In this document: positions 1 through 7,193 of the stretch, in pieces | Position numbering within the stretch: position 1 is the first letter of the stretch | Layout: every line of letters starts with the position of its first letter | NCBI GenBank assembly: GCA_017481225.1 | Contig: JAFUPM010000052.1 | Span: 1 to 51,110, forward strand | DNA: 51,110 bases | From: Clostridia bacterium | GTDB lineage: Bacteria; Bacillota; Clostridia; Oscillospirales; CAG-272 | Reading direction: 5' to 3' | The notes under the pieces: generated by a model | Told to the model about the DNA's origin: nothing | Database searches by the model: none | Seen by the model: the letters and a program-made list of their open reading frames with translations, nothing else | Position numbers and translations under genes: made by a program

Positions 1-365
1 AACCCCAATACGCGAACCCCCAAAGCTCATACTTCGCTTCGGGGAACCCCTTACAAGCAGAAAGAGATAACAAATCGATTAGTACCGAAATGTTATCTCT
101 TTTTTGCCTGTTTAATGAAATCGTTGCGCGCAACGATGAAATCTTCACTTTGTTCAGATGAAATCTTCACTTTGTTCAGGTAAAATCTTCACTTTGTTCA
201 GGTGAAATCCAAGACACGTCTTGGGCAAAATCAAATCCGTCTAACTTCACCCCTGCGAAGCAGGATTTCATCGCGTTAGCGATTTCATCCACCTTAAAGG
301 TGGATTTCATCCGTCAAGGACGGATTTAACTGCGTGATGCTCCTCCGGGAGTATCACGCTAAGTA
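1..365. repeat. Dispersed chained-hairpin repeat, copy 1 (left end cut by window)
   Basis: The first 77 bases are identical to 23090-23166. After that come a terminator-like hairpin (arms 63-72 and 91-100, followed by six T) and a chain of short hairpins joined by GAAATC linkers in the left half and by GATTTCA in the right half. Stems seen include CGTTG/CAACG, CCAAGAC/GTCTTGG, CCTGC/GCAGG, ATCGC/GCGAT, TCCACC/GGTGGA, TCCGTC/GACGGA and GTGATGCTCC/GGGAGTATCAC. A unit containing TTCACTTTGTTCAG occurs three times at about 134-204, against once in the other copy. No open reading frame of note lies here. Confidence 0.9.
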
Positions 366-375
366 GCCGAAAAAA

Positions 376-2634
376 TTATTTAATTTTTAGCTTGAATGAG
401 GAAACACCGCCCTTAATCACAAGTCTGTTTCCGCGAATTTCGGAAATCGCCTCACCGCCGAGCAGAATATCCTCGGGAGCAACAGTATCTAAAGCGCGAT
501 ACACAAGCTCCGCACCCTCGGGTGAGCCCGAAGAGAAGCTAACCGTAATTACATCACCGTCGGAGCAAATACTGACCTCGCCGCCCGAATAACCGATTTT
601 CTCAGCGCGGAAGGGCTTATAGTACCAGTCCTTAGGAAGTGCCGAAAGCAGTGAAAGACCGCCGCACATCGGCTCATAGGCGAACATCCAGCCCACCATA
701 CAGGGAGTAGTAAGCAGAGAGGGCAGGCAATCGTGTGCGCTCACCTTACCGAAAAGCTTAATCTGCTCGTAGTAGCAGAGCCTCTCTCTGTTTCCGTGCA
801 GCTCTGTGTGAGAGTAGAGAAGAAGGAGATATTTGTCTATCCTTCCCGTCTCAATAAGGAATCTCGCGTGATGCAGAACGGGCCAGTTATCAACCCAATC
901 ACGGAAGCGAGTCATACCCATAATCTCACCGCCAAGAGCCTCGCGTAAAGACTCGGCGCCGTCAGCAAGCTCCTCGGGTAAAAGCATCGCGGAGAGAGCC
1001 TCGGGGTAGTATCTGTAGTTTGCGTAGCAATTCTCCGTTACGTCCTGACCCTCCGACTTTTCGTCGCCTCGCGACACACTTGCCGTAAGGTATTCCTTAA
1101 GCTCCTCCTCGGTGAGAGGCGCAAAGGTGTCCTTGCAGTAGGAGAGGGTGTGAGGAGTCGCGGTATAGCCGAATCTGAAGGGAGGAAGAGAGCCGAAGCG
1201 TTCGTCCTTTACAGAGTATTCATCCAGCAACTCCTTAACATTCTGCCATAAGATATCTGCCATATCCGAATATTTATTGCTATTTTCAACTCCGAGCCTT
1301 GCGAGGATATTGGCCAGAGCGCGAAGTCCCCTTACAGCCCAAAGGTTGTTGTTTAAGTAAACGTGAATACGGTTGTTAGTATCAGCCTCGGCGCACATTT
1401 TTATAAGGACTCTGCCGCCGAACTCAGGGCAACTTACAGCCGCCTTGAGTATAATATTACCCATTCCGAGAAGCTTGGATATTTCCCCCTCGCAAAGGCT
1501 TCCGACCCCGAGCTTTTCGAAATATCTGTCGGAGAGGAAAAGTAAGCACCCGTACTCCGTTGCCGATGCGCCGTGATTAAGGGCGCGACCCTGGCGGTAA
1601 ACGATACGTCCCTCGTCCGTGGTAGCGTAATTCAGAAGATGTAAATAGACGCGTTTTGCAAAGCTCCCGCGACCCATAATACAGGCGGTCTCAATAAGCC
1701 AGATATAGTTTGGCGGGAAGTTGTCGTGTATTTCCTTACCGTAATACTTGTGTCCGTAGTGGGGTCTGTCTGCAGTGCAGGTAACCGCTGCCGCAGCCAT
1801 ATTTCCTCGCGCCGCCGTCTCAAGTCTCCTTTCGGGCAGGGCAAGGACGGCGCCTCCCTCGGAGAACTTAACCCAGAAGGCAACCGTGTCCGCAAGGGCT
1901 TCTATTACCGTTTCGTCCGACGCATACTTTTGATGCTCAATTATAACTTGGTCCTCGTCGAAGGTGTCGGAAACGAAGGGAGTATTCGGCAGCTCGTAAA
2001 CAAGCTCAATAGAGTTGTATTTGTAGGTCGGCTCCTCGGGCTTATCCTTACAGTACGTCTTTTGTCTTATCCAGAGAATAGGGTCTCTGCCGCTGTCTCC
2101 AGGCTCGATAAAATAGATAATCTCGACAATCTCCTCCCCGATATCGTACACGTTTATAAGCAAGGGCATCTCCTCAGCAAGCATAATCTGCCTCGGAATA
2201 ACACCCGAAATCTTGGGAATATCAACCCACGGCTCGTAGTCGGGAGCAGCCTCGCCGCCGATATCTCTGCCCGAGAGCTGACGGTAAACCGCACCGCGTG
2301 TATCAACGGTCATATTGGCGTGAGAGGCAGGCGCGCCGATAAAGCAATAGGCACTCTCACGTATCTTTGGCAGAACGCCTAAAACGTCGGAGTACTGCAC
2401 CTCGCCATTTGCCATAAGCTCCTCGCCGAGGATATCTCTTCCCGAGTCCTGCACCTCTTTCAAGGTGTGCCCAAGGTAGGGCTTTACAGCCTCCTTTTCC
2501 TTCTCCCACGGGGAGTACATCGGGAGTATTCTCCTAGTTTCCCCCTCGGTATATTCAAGCTGCCAGGTGTTGCCGTCGAAATATTCCCGAAGAACCCCGC
2601 CTGTCGCTCTTGTAAATTCGAAAGTCCTTTTCAT
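376..2634 (-). CDS. Glycosidase-like (alpha/alpha-barrel type) protein, family not recognised
   Basis: A 752-residue protein with no signal peptide or membrane segment, so probably cytoplasmic. The central region (about residues 260-640) is rich in W, H and Y and in alternating helices, with stretches such as HGASATEYGCLLFL, NNLWAVRGLRALANILARL and FRDWVDNWPVLHHARFLIE. This resembles six-hairpin (alpha/alpha)6 glycosidases, and the C-terminal 80 residues look like a small beta domain. I do not recognise a defined family, substrate or catalytic pair. The ATG at 2634 has AAAGGAG upstream. The gene is alone, with its own consensus promoter overlapped by repeated palindromes, which suggests dedicated, perhaps sugar-responsive, regulation. 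Confidence 0.55.
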   Translation of the reverse strand: MKRTFEFTRATGGVLREYFDGNTWQLEYTEGETRRILPMYSPWEKEKEAVKPYLGHTLKEVQDSGRDILGEELMANGEVQYSDVLGVLPKIRESAYCFIGAPASHANMTVDTRGAVYRQLSGRDIGGEAAPDYEPWVDIPKISGVIPRQIMLAEEMPLLINVYDIGEEIVEIIYFIEPGDSGRDPILWIRQKTYCKDKPEEPTYKYNSIELVYELPNTPFVSDTFDEDQVIIEHQKYASDETVIEALADTVAFWVKFSEGGAVLALPERRLETAARGNMAAAAVTCTADRPHYGHKYYGKEIHDNFPPNYIWLIETACIMGRGSFAKRVYLHLLNYATTDEGRIVYRQGRALNHGASATEYGCLLFLSDRYFEKLGVGSLCEGEISKLLGMGNIILKAAVSCPEFGGRVLIKMCAEADTNNRIHVYLNNNLWAVRGLRALANILARLGVENSNKYSDMADILWQNVKELLDEYSVKDERFGSLPPFRFGYTATPHTLSYCKDTFAPLTEEELKEYLTASVSRGDEKSEGQDVTENCYANYRYYPEALSAMLLPEELADGAESLREALGGEIMGMTRFRDWVDNWPVLHHARFLIETGRIDKYLLLLYSHTELHGNRERLCYYEQIKLFGKVSAHDCLPSLLTTPCMVGWMFAYEPMCGGLSLLSALPKDWYYKPFRAEKIGYSGGEVSICSDGDVITVSFSSGSPEGAELVYRALDTVAPEDILLGGEAISEIRGNRLVIKGGVSSFKLKIK

Positions 2635-2653
2635 TACCTTCTCCTTTTAAACT

Positions 2654-2737
2654 CTACTTACCGTAGTATTTACACCGTTTCCAAGCTCTGCGTTACCACA
2701 GTCTTTTACTACGCCTTTTAACTCTATGTTACCATAG
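2654..2737 (-). promoter_or_regulatory. Three similar palindromes, candidate operators
   Basis: Three short inverted repeats with a shared centre (TTACC on the plus strand) lie at 2654-2666 (CTAC-TTACC-GTAG), 2688-2701 (CTGCG-TTAC-CACAG) and 2724-2737 (CTATG-TTAC-CATAG). Their centres are about 35-36 bases apart. The third overlaps the -10 box of the promoter for the upstream glycosidase-like gene; the other two lie in its leader. Arm bases change in partly paired fashion. Repressor binding is an inference. Confidence 0.5.
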
Positions 2738-2754
2738 CTTTCCTCTGCTGTCAA
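2726..2754 (-). promoter_or_regulatory. Promoter of the glycosidase-like gene
   Basis: On the minus strand TTGACA (2749-2754) is separated by 17 bases from TAACAT (2726-2731). This puts the start of transcription near 2719, about 85 bases before the ATG at 2634. Confidence 0.65.
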
Positions 2755-2908
2755 TGTAAAAATGAACAAGTATTTGTAAAATAGCTTAAAAATGTACTCT
2801 ATTATTAAAATTATTACCTCGCTAATCAAGTTAATCCGCCATACTAGAATGACCCTTGACAAAAGAAGGGCAAAGGCACAAAATATGCGCCCTCGCCCGT
2901 CAAATAAA

Positions 2909-3769
2909 TTAAACGTTTACAAGCTTATACAGCTCCGACTTAGACATACCGCGATCCTTTGCAGCGCGCTTTGTGGCGTCCATTCTGCTAAGTCCCTCAG
3001 CCTCGTAGTAAGCAATATGCTCCTCGGGCGAAAGGGCAGTGAGCCTTTCCGTCTCCTCACAGCTCACCGCGCCCGTGAAGCCCTCGACCACCAGCACGTA
3101 CTCGCCCCGAGGCTCCTTTTCGGAGTATCTCTCCACAGCGCCGTCAAGAGTCAGCCTTTCCGCCTCCTCGTTTAGCTTTGTCATTTCGCGGCACAGAGAA
3201 ATCCTTCTCTCTCCGCCAAAGGTAGCCCTCATATCCTCGAGGGTTACGCGGAGCTTGTGAGGTGCCTCGTAGAATATCATAGTGCGCCTCTCTTCGCGAA
3301 CCTCGGAGAGCCTTTTCGCTCTTTCTCCTCTCTGAACGGGCAGAAAGCCCTCGAAGGAGAACCTTGCTGTGGGAAGTCCCGACAGCGCCAGAGCAGACAC
3401 CGCCGCGCAGGGACCGGGAACCACCGAAACCGTAATACCCGCCTCGGCACATTCGCGGACAATATCCTCACCGGGGTCGCTTATAGCCGGCATTCCCGCA
3501 TCTGTTATAAGAGCGCAGGACTCACCCGAAAGAAGCCTTCCCACAATCCTTTTACCGGCTTCGCGCCTGTTGTGGTCGTGGTAGCTTATAAGCTCGCCGC
3601 GAATACCGAGGGCAGAGAGGAGCTTTGCCGAATTTCTCGTGTCCTCAGCCGCAATGAAATCCACCTCGGAAAGCACCTTTTTCGCTCGCTCCGTTATATC
3701 TGCAAGGTTGCCGATGGGCGTACCTACAAGGTAGAGCGTAGAGCCTACAACCTTATTTTTCTCTTCCAT
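2909..3769 (-). CDS. rsmI: 16S rRNA (cytidine(1402)-2'-O)-methyltransferase RsmI
   Basis: A 286-residue protein, normal length for RsmI, which 2'-O-methylates C1402 in the decoding centre of 16S rRNA using SAM. Family signatures: the N-terminal LYLVGTPIGNLADIT, AAEDTRNSAKLL, SYHDHN, LITDAGMPAISDPG and VPGPCAAVSALALSG, followed by the typical helical C-terminal region. The ATG at 3769 has AAGGAG seven bases upstream, lying inside the end of trmN6, so the two genes are translationally close. Position after trmN6 matches Bacillus yabB-yabC synteny. Confidence 0.95.
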   Translation of the reverse strand: MEEKNKVVGSTLYLVGTPIGNLADITERAKKVLSEVDFIAAEDTRNSAKLLSALGIRGELISYHDHNRREAGKRIVGRLLSGESCALITDAGMPAISDPGEDIVRECAEAGITVSVVPGPCAAVSALALSGLPTARFSFEGFLPVQRGERAKRLSEVREERRTMIFYEAPHKLRVTLEDMRATFGGERRISLCREMTKLNEEAERLTLDGAVERYSEKEPRGEYVLVVEGFTGAVSCEETERLTALSPEEHIAYYEAEGLSRMDATKRAAKDRGMSKSELYKLVNV

Positions 3770-3771
3770 AG

Positions 3772-4509
3772 CTATCTCCTTTTGTATATCTCGGGGAAGG
3801 AGCCATTATTCATAACGTAGTCCATATCCTCCGAATATTCTCTGTGAGAGCTGTCTTTATATATAATGAAGGGAGGAGTTACGTACATTCCGCACCTGCC
3901 GCCCCGTCTGCCCTCAATCAAAGCCATAGACGGCTCCGACGTGCAGTCAGCGAAAACGAGAGTCATTCTTTTTGGCTCAATATCCGCCAGACGCATCTCG
4001 TAAATAAGGTCGGTCAGCCTGTCGGGTCTGTAAACTGCGGCAAAGCTGCCGCCGAACCTTATGAGCCTTTTCGCGCTCTGGCAGAAGTCCCCGATATCTC
4101 CGAACACCTCGTGCCTCGCTATATTCTTGTAATCCGTATCGCAGCTCTTTCCGCCGCCCACCTTCATATAAGGGGGATTTGTGTATACAAGGTCAAATTC
4201 ACCCTCCGACCTATACTCTCTTACGTCGGCGCACACGGCAGAAAGCCTGTCCGAAAGTCCGTTTAAGGCGGCGTTTCTCTCGGTAAGCTCGGCGTAAGTC
4301 CTCTGTACCTCCAGAGCCACGGCGCTCTGAAGCTTCCCGCGGCTTAAAAGCAGCATAGAAATTATTCCGCTGCCCGAGCCTATCTCCAGACCTCGCCCGT
4401 ATTTTGAGGATACGTAGCCTGCAAGGAGCAGGGCGTCCGTACCGAAGGTCAGCCCCTCGGTATTCTGTATAAGCTTAAGTGAATCGTTAACGAAATCGCA
4501 TCTTTCCAT
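3772..4509 (-). CDS. trmN6: tRNA1(Val) (adenine(37)-N6)-methyltransferase family protein (TrmN6/YabB-like)
   Basis: A 245-residue class I SAM-dependent methyltransferase. The N-terminus (FVNDSLKLIQNTEGLTFGTD) is typical of the YabB/YfiC family. The SAM-binding glycine loop is LEIGSGSGIIS, and the catalytic NPPY motif of N6-adenine methyltransferases is in VYTNPPYMKVGGG. By family it modifies A37 of a tRNA, but the exact tRNA in this organism is inferred. It sits directly upstream of rsmI, as in Bacillus. Starts at ATG 4509 with AAGGA upstream. Confidence 0.88.
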   Translation of the reverse strand: MERCDFVNDSLKLIQNTEGLTFGTDALLLAGYVSSKYGRGLEIGSGSGIISMLLLSRGKLQSAVALEVQRTYAELTERNAALNGLSDRLSAVCADVREYRSEGEFDLVYTNPPYMKVGGGKSCDTDYKNIARHEVFGDIGDFCQSAKRLIRFGGSFAAVYRPDRLTDLIYEMRLADIEPKRMTLVFADCTSEPSMALIEGRRGGRCGMYVTPPFIIYKDSSHREYSEDMDYVMNNGSFPEIYKRR

Positions 4510-4524
4510 ATTCTGTCCTTAGCC

Positions 4525-4575
4525 TAAAATTAAGGAGTGTGCGGCAAAAATGCTATCACACACTCCCTAAAATTT
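4525..4575 (-). terminator. Terminator after the ferredoxin gene
   Basis: Minus-strand hairpin with GGAGTGTG/CACACTCC arms (plus-strand 4534-4541 and 4559-4566), flanked by A/T-rich extensions that lengthen the stem and leave TTAATTTTAG downstream. It separates the ferredoxin gene from trmN6. Confidence 0.6.
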
Positions 4576-4592
4576 TATGTTCCCTAAAGGAA

Positions 4593-4763
4593 TTACTCCT
4601 CAGCGGGTGCGCCTACGGGGCATGCATCTGCACAAGCGCCGCAGCTGATGCACTCATCAGCATTGATAACGTACTTGCCGTCGCCCTCAGAAATGCAACC
4701 TACAGGGCAGCCGTCAGCGCAAGCGCCGCAGCTGATGCACTCATCTGAAATCTTGTATGCCAC
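4593..4763 (-). CDS. Clostridial-type 2[4Fe-4S] ferredoxin
   Basis: A 56-residue low-potential electron carrier. Two cluster motifs CxxCxxCxxxCP are seen in ECISCGACADGCPVG and ECISCGACADACPVG, the classic 2[4Fe-4S] arrangement. I place the start at the GTG at 4763 (MAYKISDEC...) rather than the in-frame ATG at 4778, because GGAGG (4772-4776) lies eight bases before the GTG and would be inside the coding region if the ATG were used. It occupies the place where yabA lies in the equivalent Bacillus cluster, and has its own promoter and terminator. Confidence 0.93.
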   Translation of the reverse strand: MAYKISDECISCGACADGCPVGCISEGDGKYVINADECISCGACADACPVGAPAEE

Positions 4764-4798
4764 TTTAGTATCCTCCATTAAATTTTGTTGCTACTTAT

Positions 4799-4826
4799 AT
4801 TTTAGCACAACTTAGGAAAAAATCAA
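4799..4826 (-). promoter_or_regulatory. Ferredoxin promoter
   Basis: Minus strand: TTGATT (4821-4826), a 16-base spacer, then TAAAAT (4799-4804) preceded by TGC, an extended -10. It ends about 36 bases before the GTG start of the ferredoxin gene. Confidence 0.65.
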
Positions 4827-5038
4827 GTCATTTTCAAAAAAAAGTATAATTCCTTACCAATTTGGTTATAATACCGATTTTTGAGCCTTATAAATAAACC
4901 GTACAAGGAATGTCCGAATATCCTCATAGCGACAGCTACGTCTGTATACTGCCCGAAAGCAACTCCCTTGACATTGCAGGGGATATCTCACCGTTTACAG
5001 TCCCCGACGGACAATAAAAATTGGCCGACTGTCAAATC

Positions 5039-5947
5039 TCAATCCTCTGCGGGAAGCTCGTCGGACTCGTCGGAGGGGCTCTCCTGAGACCTCTTTCTCG
5101 AGATAACCTTTACGTCGCGGCACTTGAATACCTTTACTATATCCTTATCCTTCTCTGTAACTCTGACCTTAATCTCCTCGTAGAGAGGGCGAGTCTCGGT
5201 TACAGTGCCCTGACCGTCCTTTGTCATAACTATTGAGCCGACGGGAGGAGTTTTCTTAAGTGCCTCCTCGTACACCTCATGCTCGTAGCGCAAGCAGCAC
5301 ATAAGCCTGCCGCAAGCACCCGACACCTTCGCAGAGTTAAGAGAGAAGTTCTGCTCCTTAGCCATTTTAATAGAAACCTGAACGAAATCGGAGAGGAAAT
5401 TAGCACAGCAGAACTTACGTCCGCAAACACCGAGACCTCCCATCATCTTCGCCTCGTCTCTTATACCAATCTGGCGAAGCTCAATTCTTGTGCGGAAGGT
5501 TGAAGCCAAATCCTTAACAAGCTCGCGGAAGTCAACCCTCGACTCGCAGGTGAAGTAAAAGATAAGCTTGGAGTTATCGAAGGTGTATTCCACGCCCGTA
5601 AGGTTCATACCCAAGCCGTGGGCATCAATTTTCTTTTTGCATATCTCACCGGCTTCAAGCTCAAGCTGTCTGTTCTTCTCGTTTTTCGCGCGGTCCTCGG
5701 CCGTAGCTCTCCTCATAACAGGCTTAAGGGGAGAAACAAGCTCGGAGGAGGGAACCTTTTTGTTCCCAAGCTTCACAGTTCCAAACTCAACGCCTCGCGC
5801 CGTTTCAACTATTACGTTATCACCCACGGAGAAGCTCTCCTTGCCGGGTGCAAAGTAATATATTTTTCCTGCCTCGCGGAAGCTTATGCCCACCACCTCG
5901 GTAAGCTCTTCTGCTTTAGGCTGGTCTACTTTTTCTATTTCTGCCAT
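5039..5947 (-). CDS. ricT: PSP1-domain regulator RicT (YaaT)
   Basis: A 302-residue PSP1-family protein. In Bacillus RicT (YaaT) forms the Y-complex with RicA and RicF and affects RNase Y-dependent RNA processing; that role is from the family. The PSP1 core spans about residues 20-270, with the Cys-rich stretches GGLGVCGRKFCCANFL and SGACGRLMCCLRYEHEVYE. The C-terminal tail is Ser/Glu/Asp-rich. It starts three bases after holB ends, so the two are co-transcribed, as in Bacillus. Confidence 0.93.
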   Translation of the reverse strand: MAEIEKVDQPKAEELTEVVGISFREAGKIYYFAPGKESFSVGDNVIVETARGVEFGTVKLGNKKVPSSELVSPLKPVMRRATAEDRAKNEKNRQLELEAGEICKKKIDAHGLGMNLTGVEYTFDNSKLIFYFTCESRVDFRELVKDLASTFRTRIELRQIGIRDEAKMMGGLGVCGRKFCCANFLSDFVQVSIKMAKEQNFSLNSAKVSGACGRLMCCLRYEHEVYEEALKKTPPVGSIVMTKDGQGTVTETRPLYEEIKVRVTEKDKDIVKVFKCRDVKVISRKRSQESPSDESDELPAED

Positions 5948-5950
5948 ATT

Positions 5951-7003
5951 TTATATGTCCTTTCTTGCGTTTTGTACGGGCTTGATTTTCGCCGTAAGGT
6001 TGGAAATGAGGTTTGATACGTTAGCATTTCTTTGACAGTAGGAATGTGCCTCGGCTACGGCGTCGTATATATCCATAAGCCTTCTTACTCCTATCTCCTC
6101 TCCAAGCCTTTGACATTCTTCTCTTGAGGTGAAGAAAAGAAGTCTACCCTCGGAGTGCTTTGCTAAAATCATATCCCGTATAGCCGTGATAATAAGCTCT
6201 AAGGCTCCCACAAGCTCTGCTCTTTTTTGAGGTAAATCCGACATCGCGGAGTAGAGAGTCGCGTAGCTGCCGCCGCGCCTTAGGGCGCGCAGAATTTCAA
6301 GCACCGTCTCTCTTCCGCTCTCGCAGGCATCGGAGAGCTTCTTATTCATCAGCGCCTCTGCCTGACCGAGCCTGCCGTCAGCGCTCATAATTATTGCCTC
6401 GAGCTTATCCGGTGCCTCGCGGCTGAGCCGACGCGCCTCCTCGCTTTTGCTAAGCAGATACTCTCGCATCTCCCCCTCGCCGAAGCGGGAGAGTGCCACG
6501 TGCTGCACTCGGCTTTTGATTGTGGTAAGGATTTTGTCACCCTCGGTGGAGAGCAGTATTATCACCACTCCGAGAGGCGGCTCCTCCAGCACCTTAAGCA
6601 GAGCGTTTTGCGCCTCGGGAGTCATAAGCTCCGCGTTGTCTATAACGTACACCTTGTAGTCCGACTCCGATGCAGAGAGGAACATATCCTCTCGCAGAAG
6701 CTTTATAGGCTCAACGCCTATGGTAGCTCTGTCCTTGGGCTTTTCAAGTATCTTTACGTCTGTGAAGTTCCCCTCGTAAATTCTCCTGCAGCTGTTGCAT
6801 ACACCGCAGGGTAGAGGAGAGCCGACCTCACCTCGCCCTTCGCAGTTCAGCGCGGTTGCAATCTCGGTTGCCAGCATTCGCTTACCCGAGCCGTCAGCTC
6901 CCGTTAAGAGGAAGGCGTGGGGCATTCTGCCGTTATCTATTGCGGTACCGATACGCGTCTTTGTCTCGGCATTGCCGAGCAGTCTTTTGAAGTATTCTCT
7001 CAT
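5951..7003 (-). CDS. holB: DNA polymerase III delta' subunit
   Basis: A 350-residue clamp-loader subunit. The N-terminal AAA+ region has the motif LTGADGSGKRMLATEIA (Walker A variant), a zinc-binding set of cysteines (LNCEGRG...CGVCNSCRRI) and the sensor region LLKVLEEPPLGVVIILLST and IKSRVQ. An in-frame ATG exists at 7087, but I choose 7003 because AAAGGCGGTGG precedes it at proper distance and the upstream 28 residues are not family-like. First gene of the holB-ricT pair, divergent from metG. Confidence 0.92.
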   Translation of the reverse strand: MREYFKRLLGNAETKTRIGTAIDNGRMPHAFLLTGADGSGKRMLATEIATALNCEGRGEVGSPLPCGVCNSCRRIYEGNFTDVKILEKPKDRATIGVEPIKLLREDMFLSASESDYKVYVIDNAELMTPEAQNALLKVLEEPPLGVVIILLSTEGDKILTTIKSRVQHVALSRFGEGEMREYLLSKSEEARRLSREAPDKLEAIIMSADGRLGQAEALMNKKLSDACESGRETVLEILRALRRGGSYATLYSAMSDLPQKRAELVGALELIITAIRDMILAKHSEGRLLFFTSREECQRLGEEIGVRRLMDIYDAVAEAHSYCQRNANVSNLISNLTAKIKPVQNARKDI

Positions 7004-7075
7004 ATCGCCACCGCCTTTCAATAGTTTACCACCATATATTTTACCATCATTTAATTTAAAAGTCAAGGTAAACCT

Positions 7076-7104
7076 TTGACAGTACAAGAAATAATTTCTA
7101 AAAT
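7076..7104 (+). promoter_or_regulatory. Promoter P1 of metG
   Basis: TTGACA (7076-7081), 17-base spacer, TAAAAT (7099-7104). Both boxes are near consensus. Confidence 0.65.
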
Positions 7105-7107
7105 CTA

Positions 7108-7136
7108 TTGTTTTTTTGAACCCTTTGTGCTAAAAT
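7108..7136 (+). promoter_or_regulatory. Promoter P2 of metG
   Basis: TTGTTT (7108-7113), 17-base spacer, TAAAAT (7131-7136) with a TGC extended -10. It is closer to the gene than P1. No T-box antiterminator is present in the short leader. Confidence 0.5.
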
Positions 7137-7193
7137 ATTAAAATAGGAATATATGCGGGTTCCATTAGCTCGCATAATCAAAGGAGAAAAGAT

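Noticed and set aside
121..365. CRISPR array in the GAAATC-linked repeats
   Set aside because: Units are short hairpins of unequal length that themselves recur in the second copy; there are no unique spacers and no cas genes.
1726..2382. Long plus-strand frame opposite the glycosidase-like gene
   Set aside because: No start signals, and the translation has no domain-like pattern; it mirrors minus-strand codon bias.
4910..5017. A 35-codon plus-strand reading frame with a TATAAT-like box upstream (about 4867)
   Set aside because: The ribosome site abuts the ATG, the product has no recognisable feature, and the codons do not look like the neighbours. Left as non-coding.
7004..7087. Upstream in-frame start for holB
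   Set aside because: The extra 28 residues lack family similarity, and the ATG at 7003 has a proper ribosome site.
7137..7193. T-box leader for metG
   Set aside because: Only about 50-90 bases separate promoter and gene, and no T-box sequence or terminator/antiterminator pair is present.
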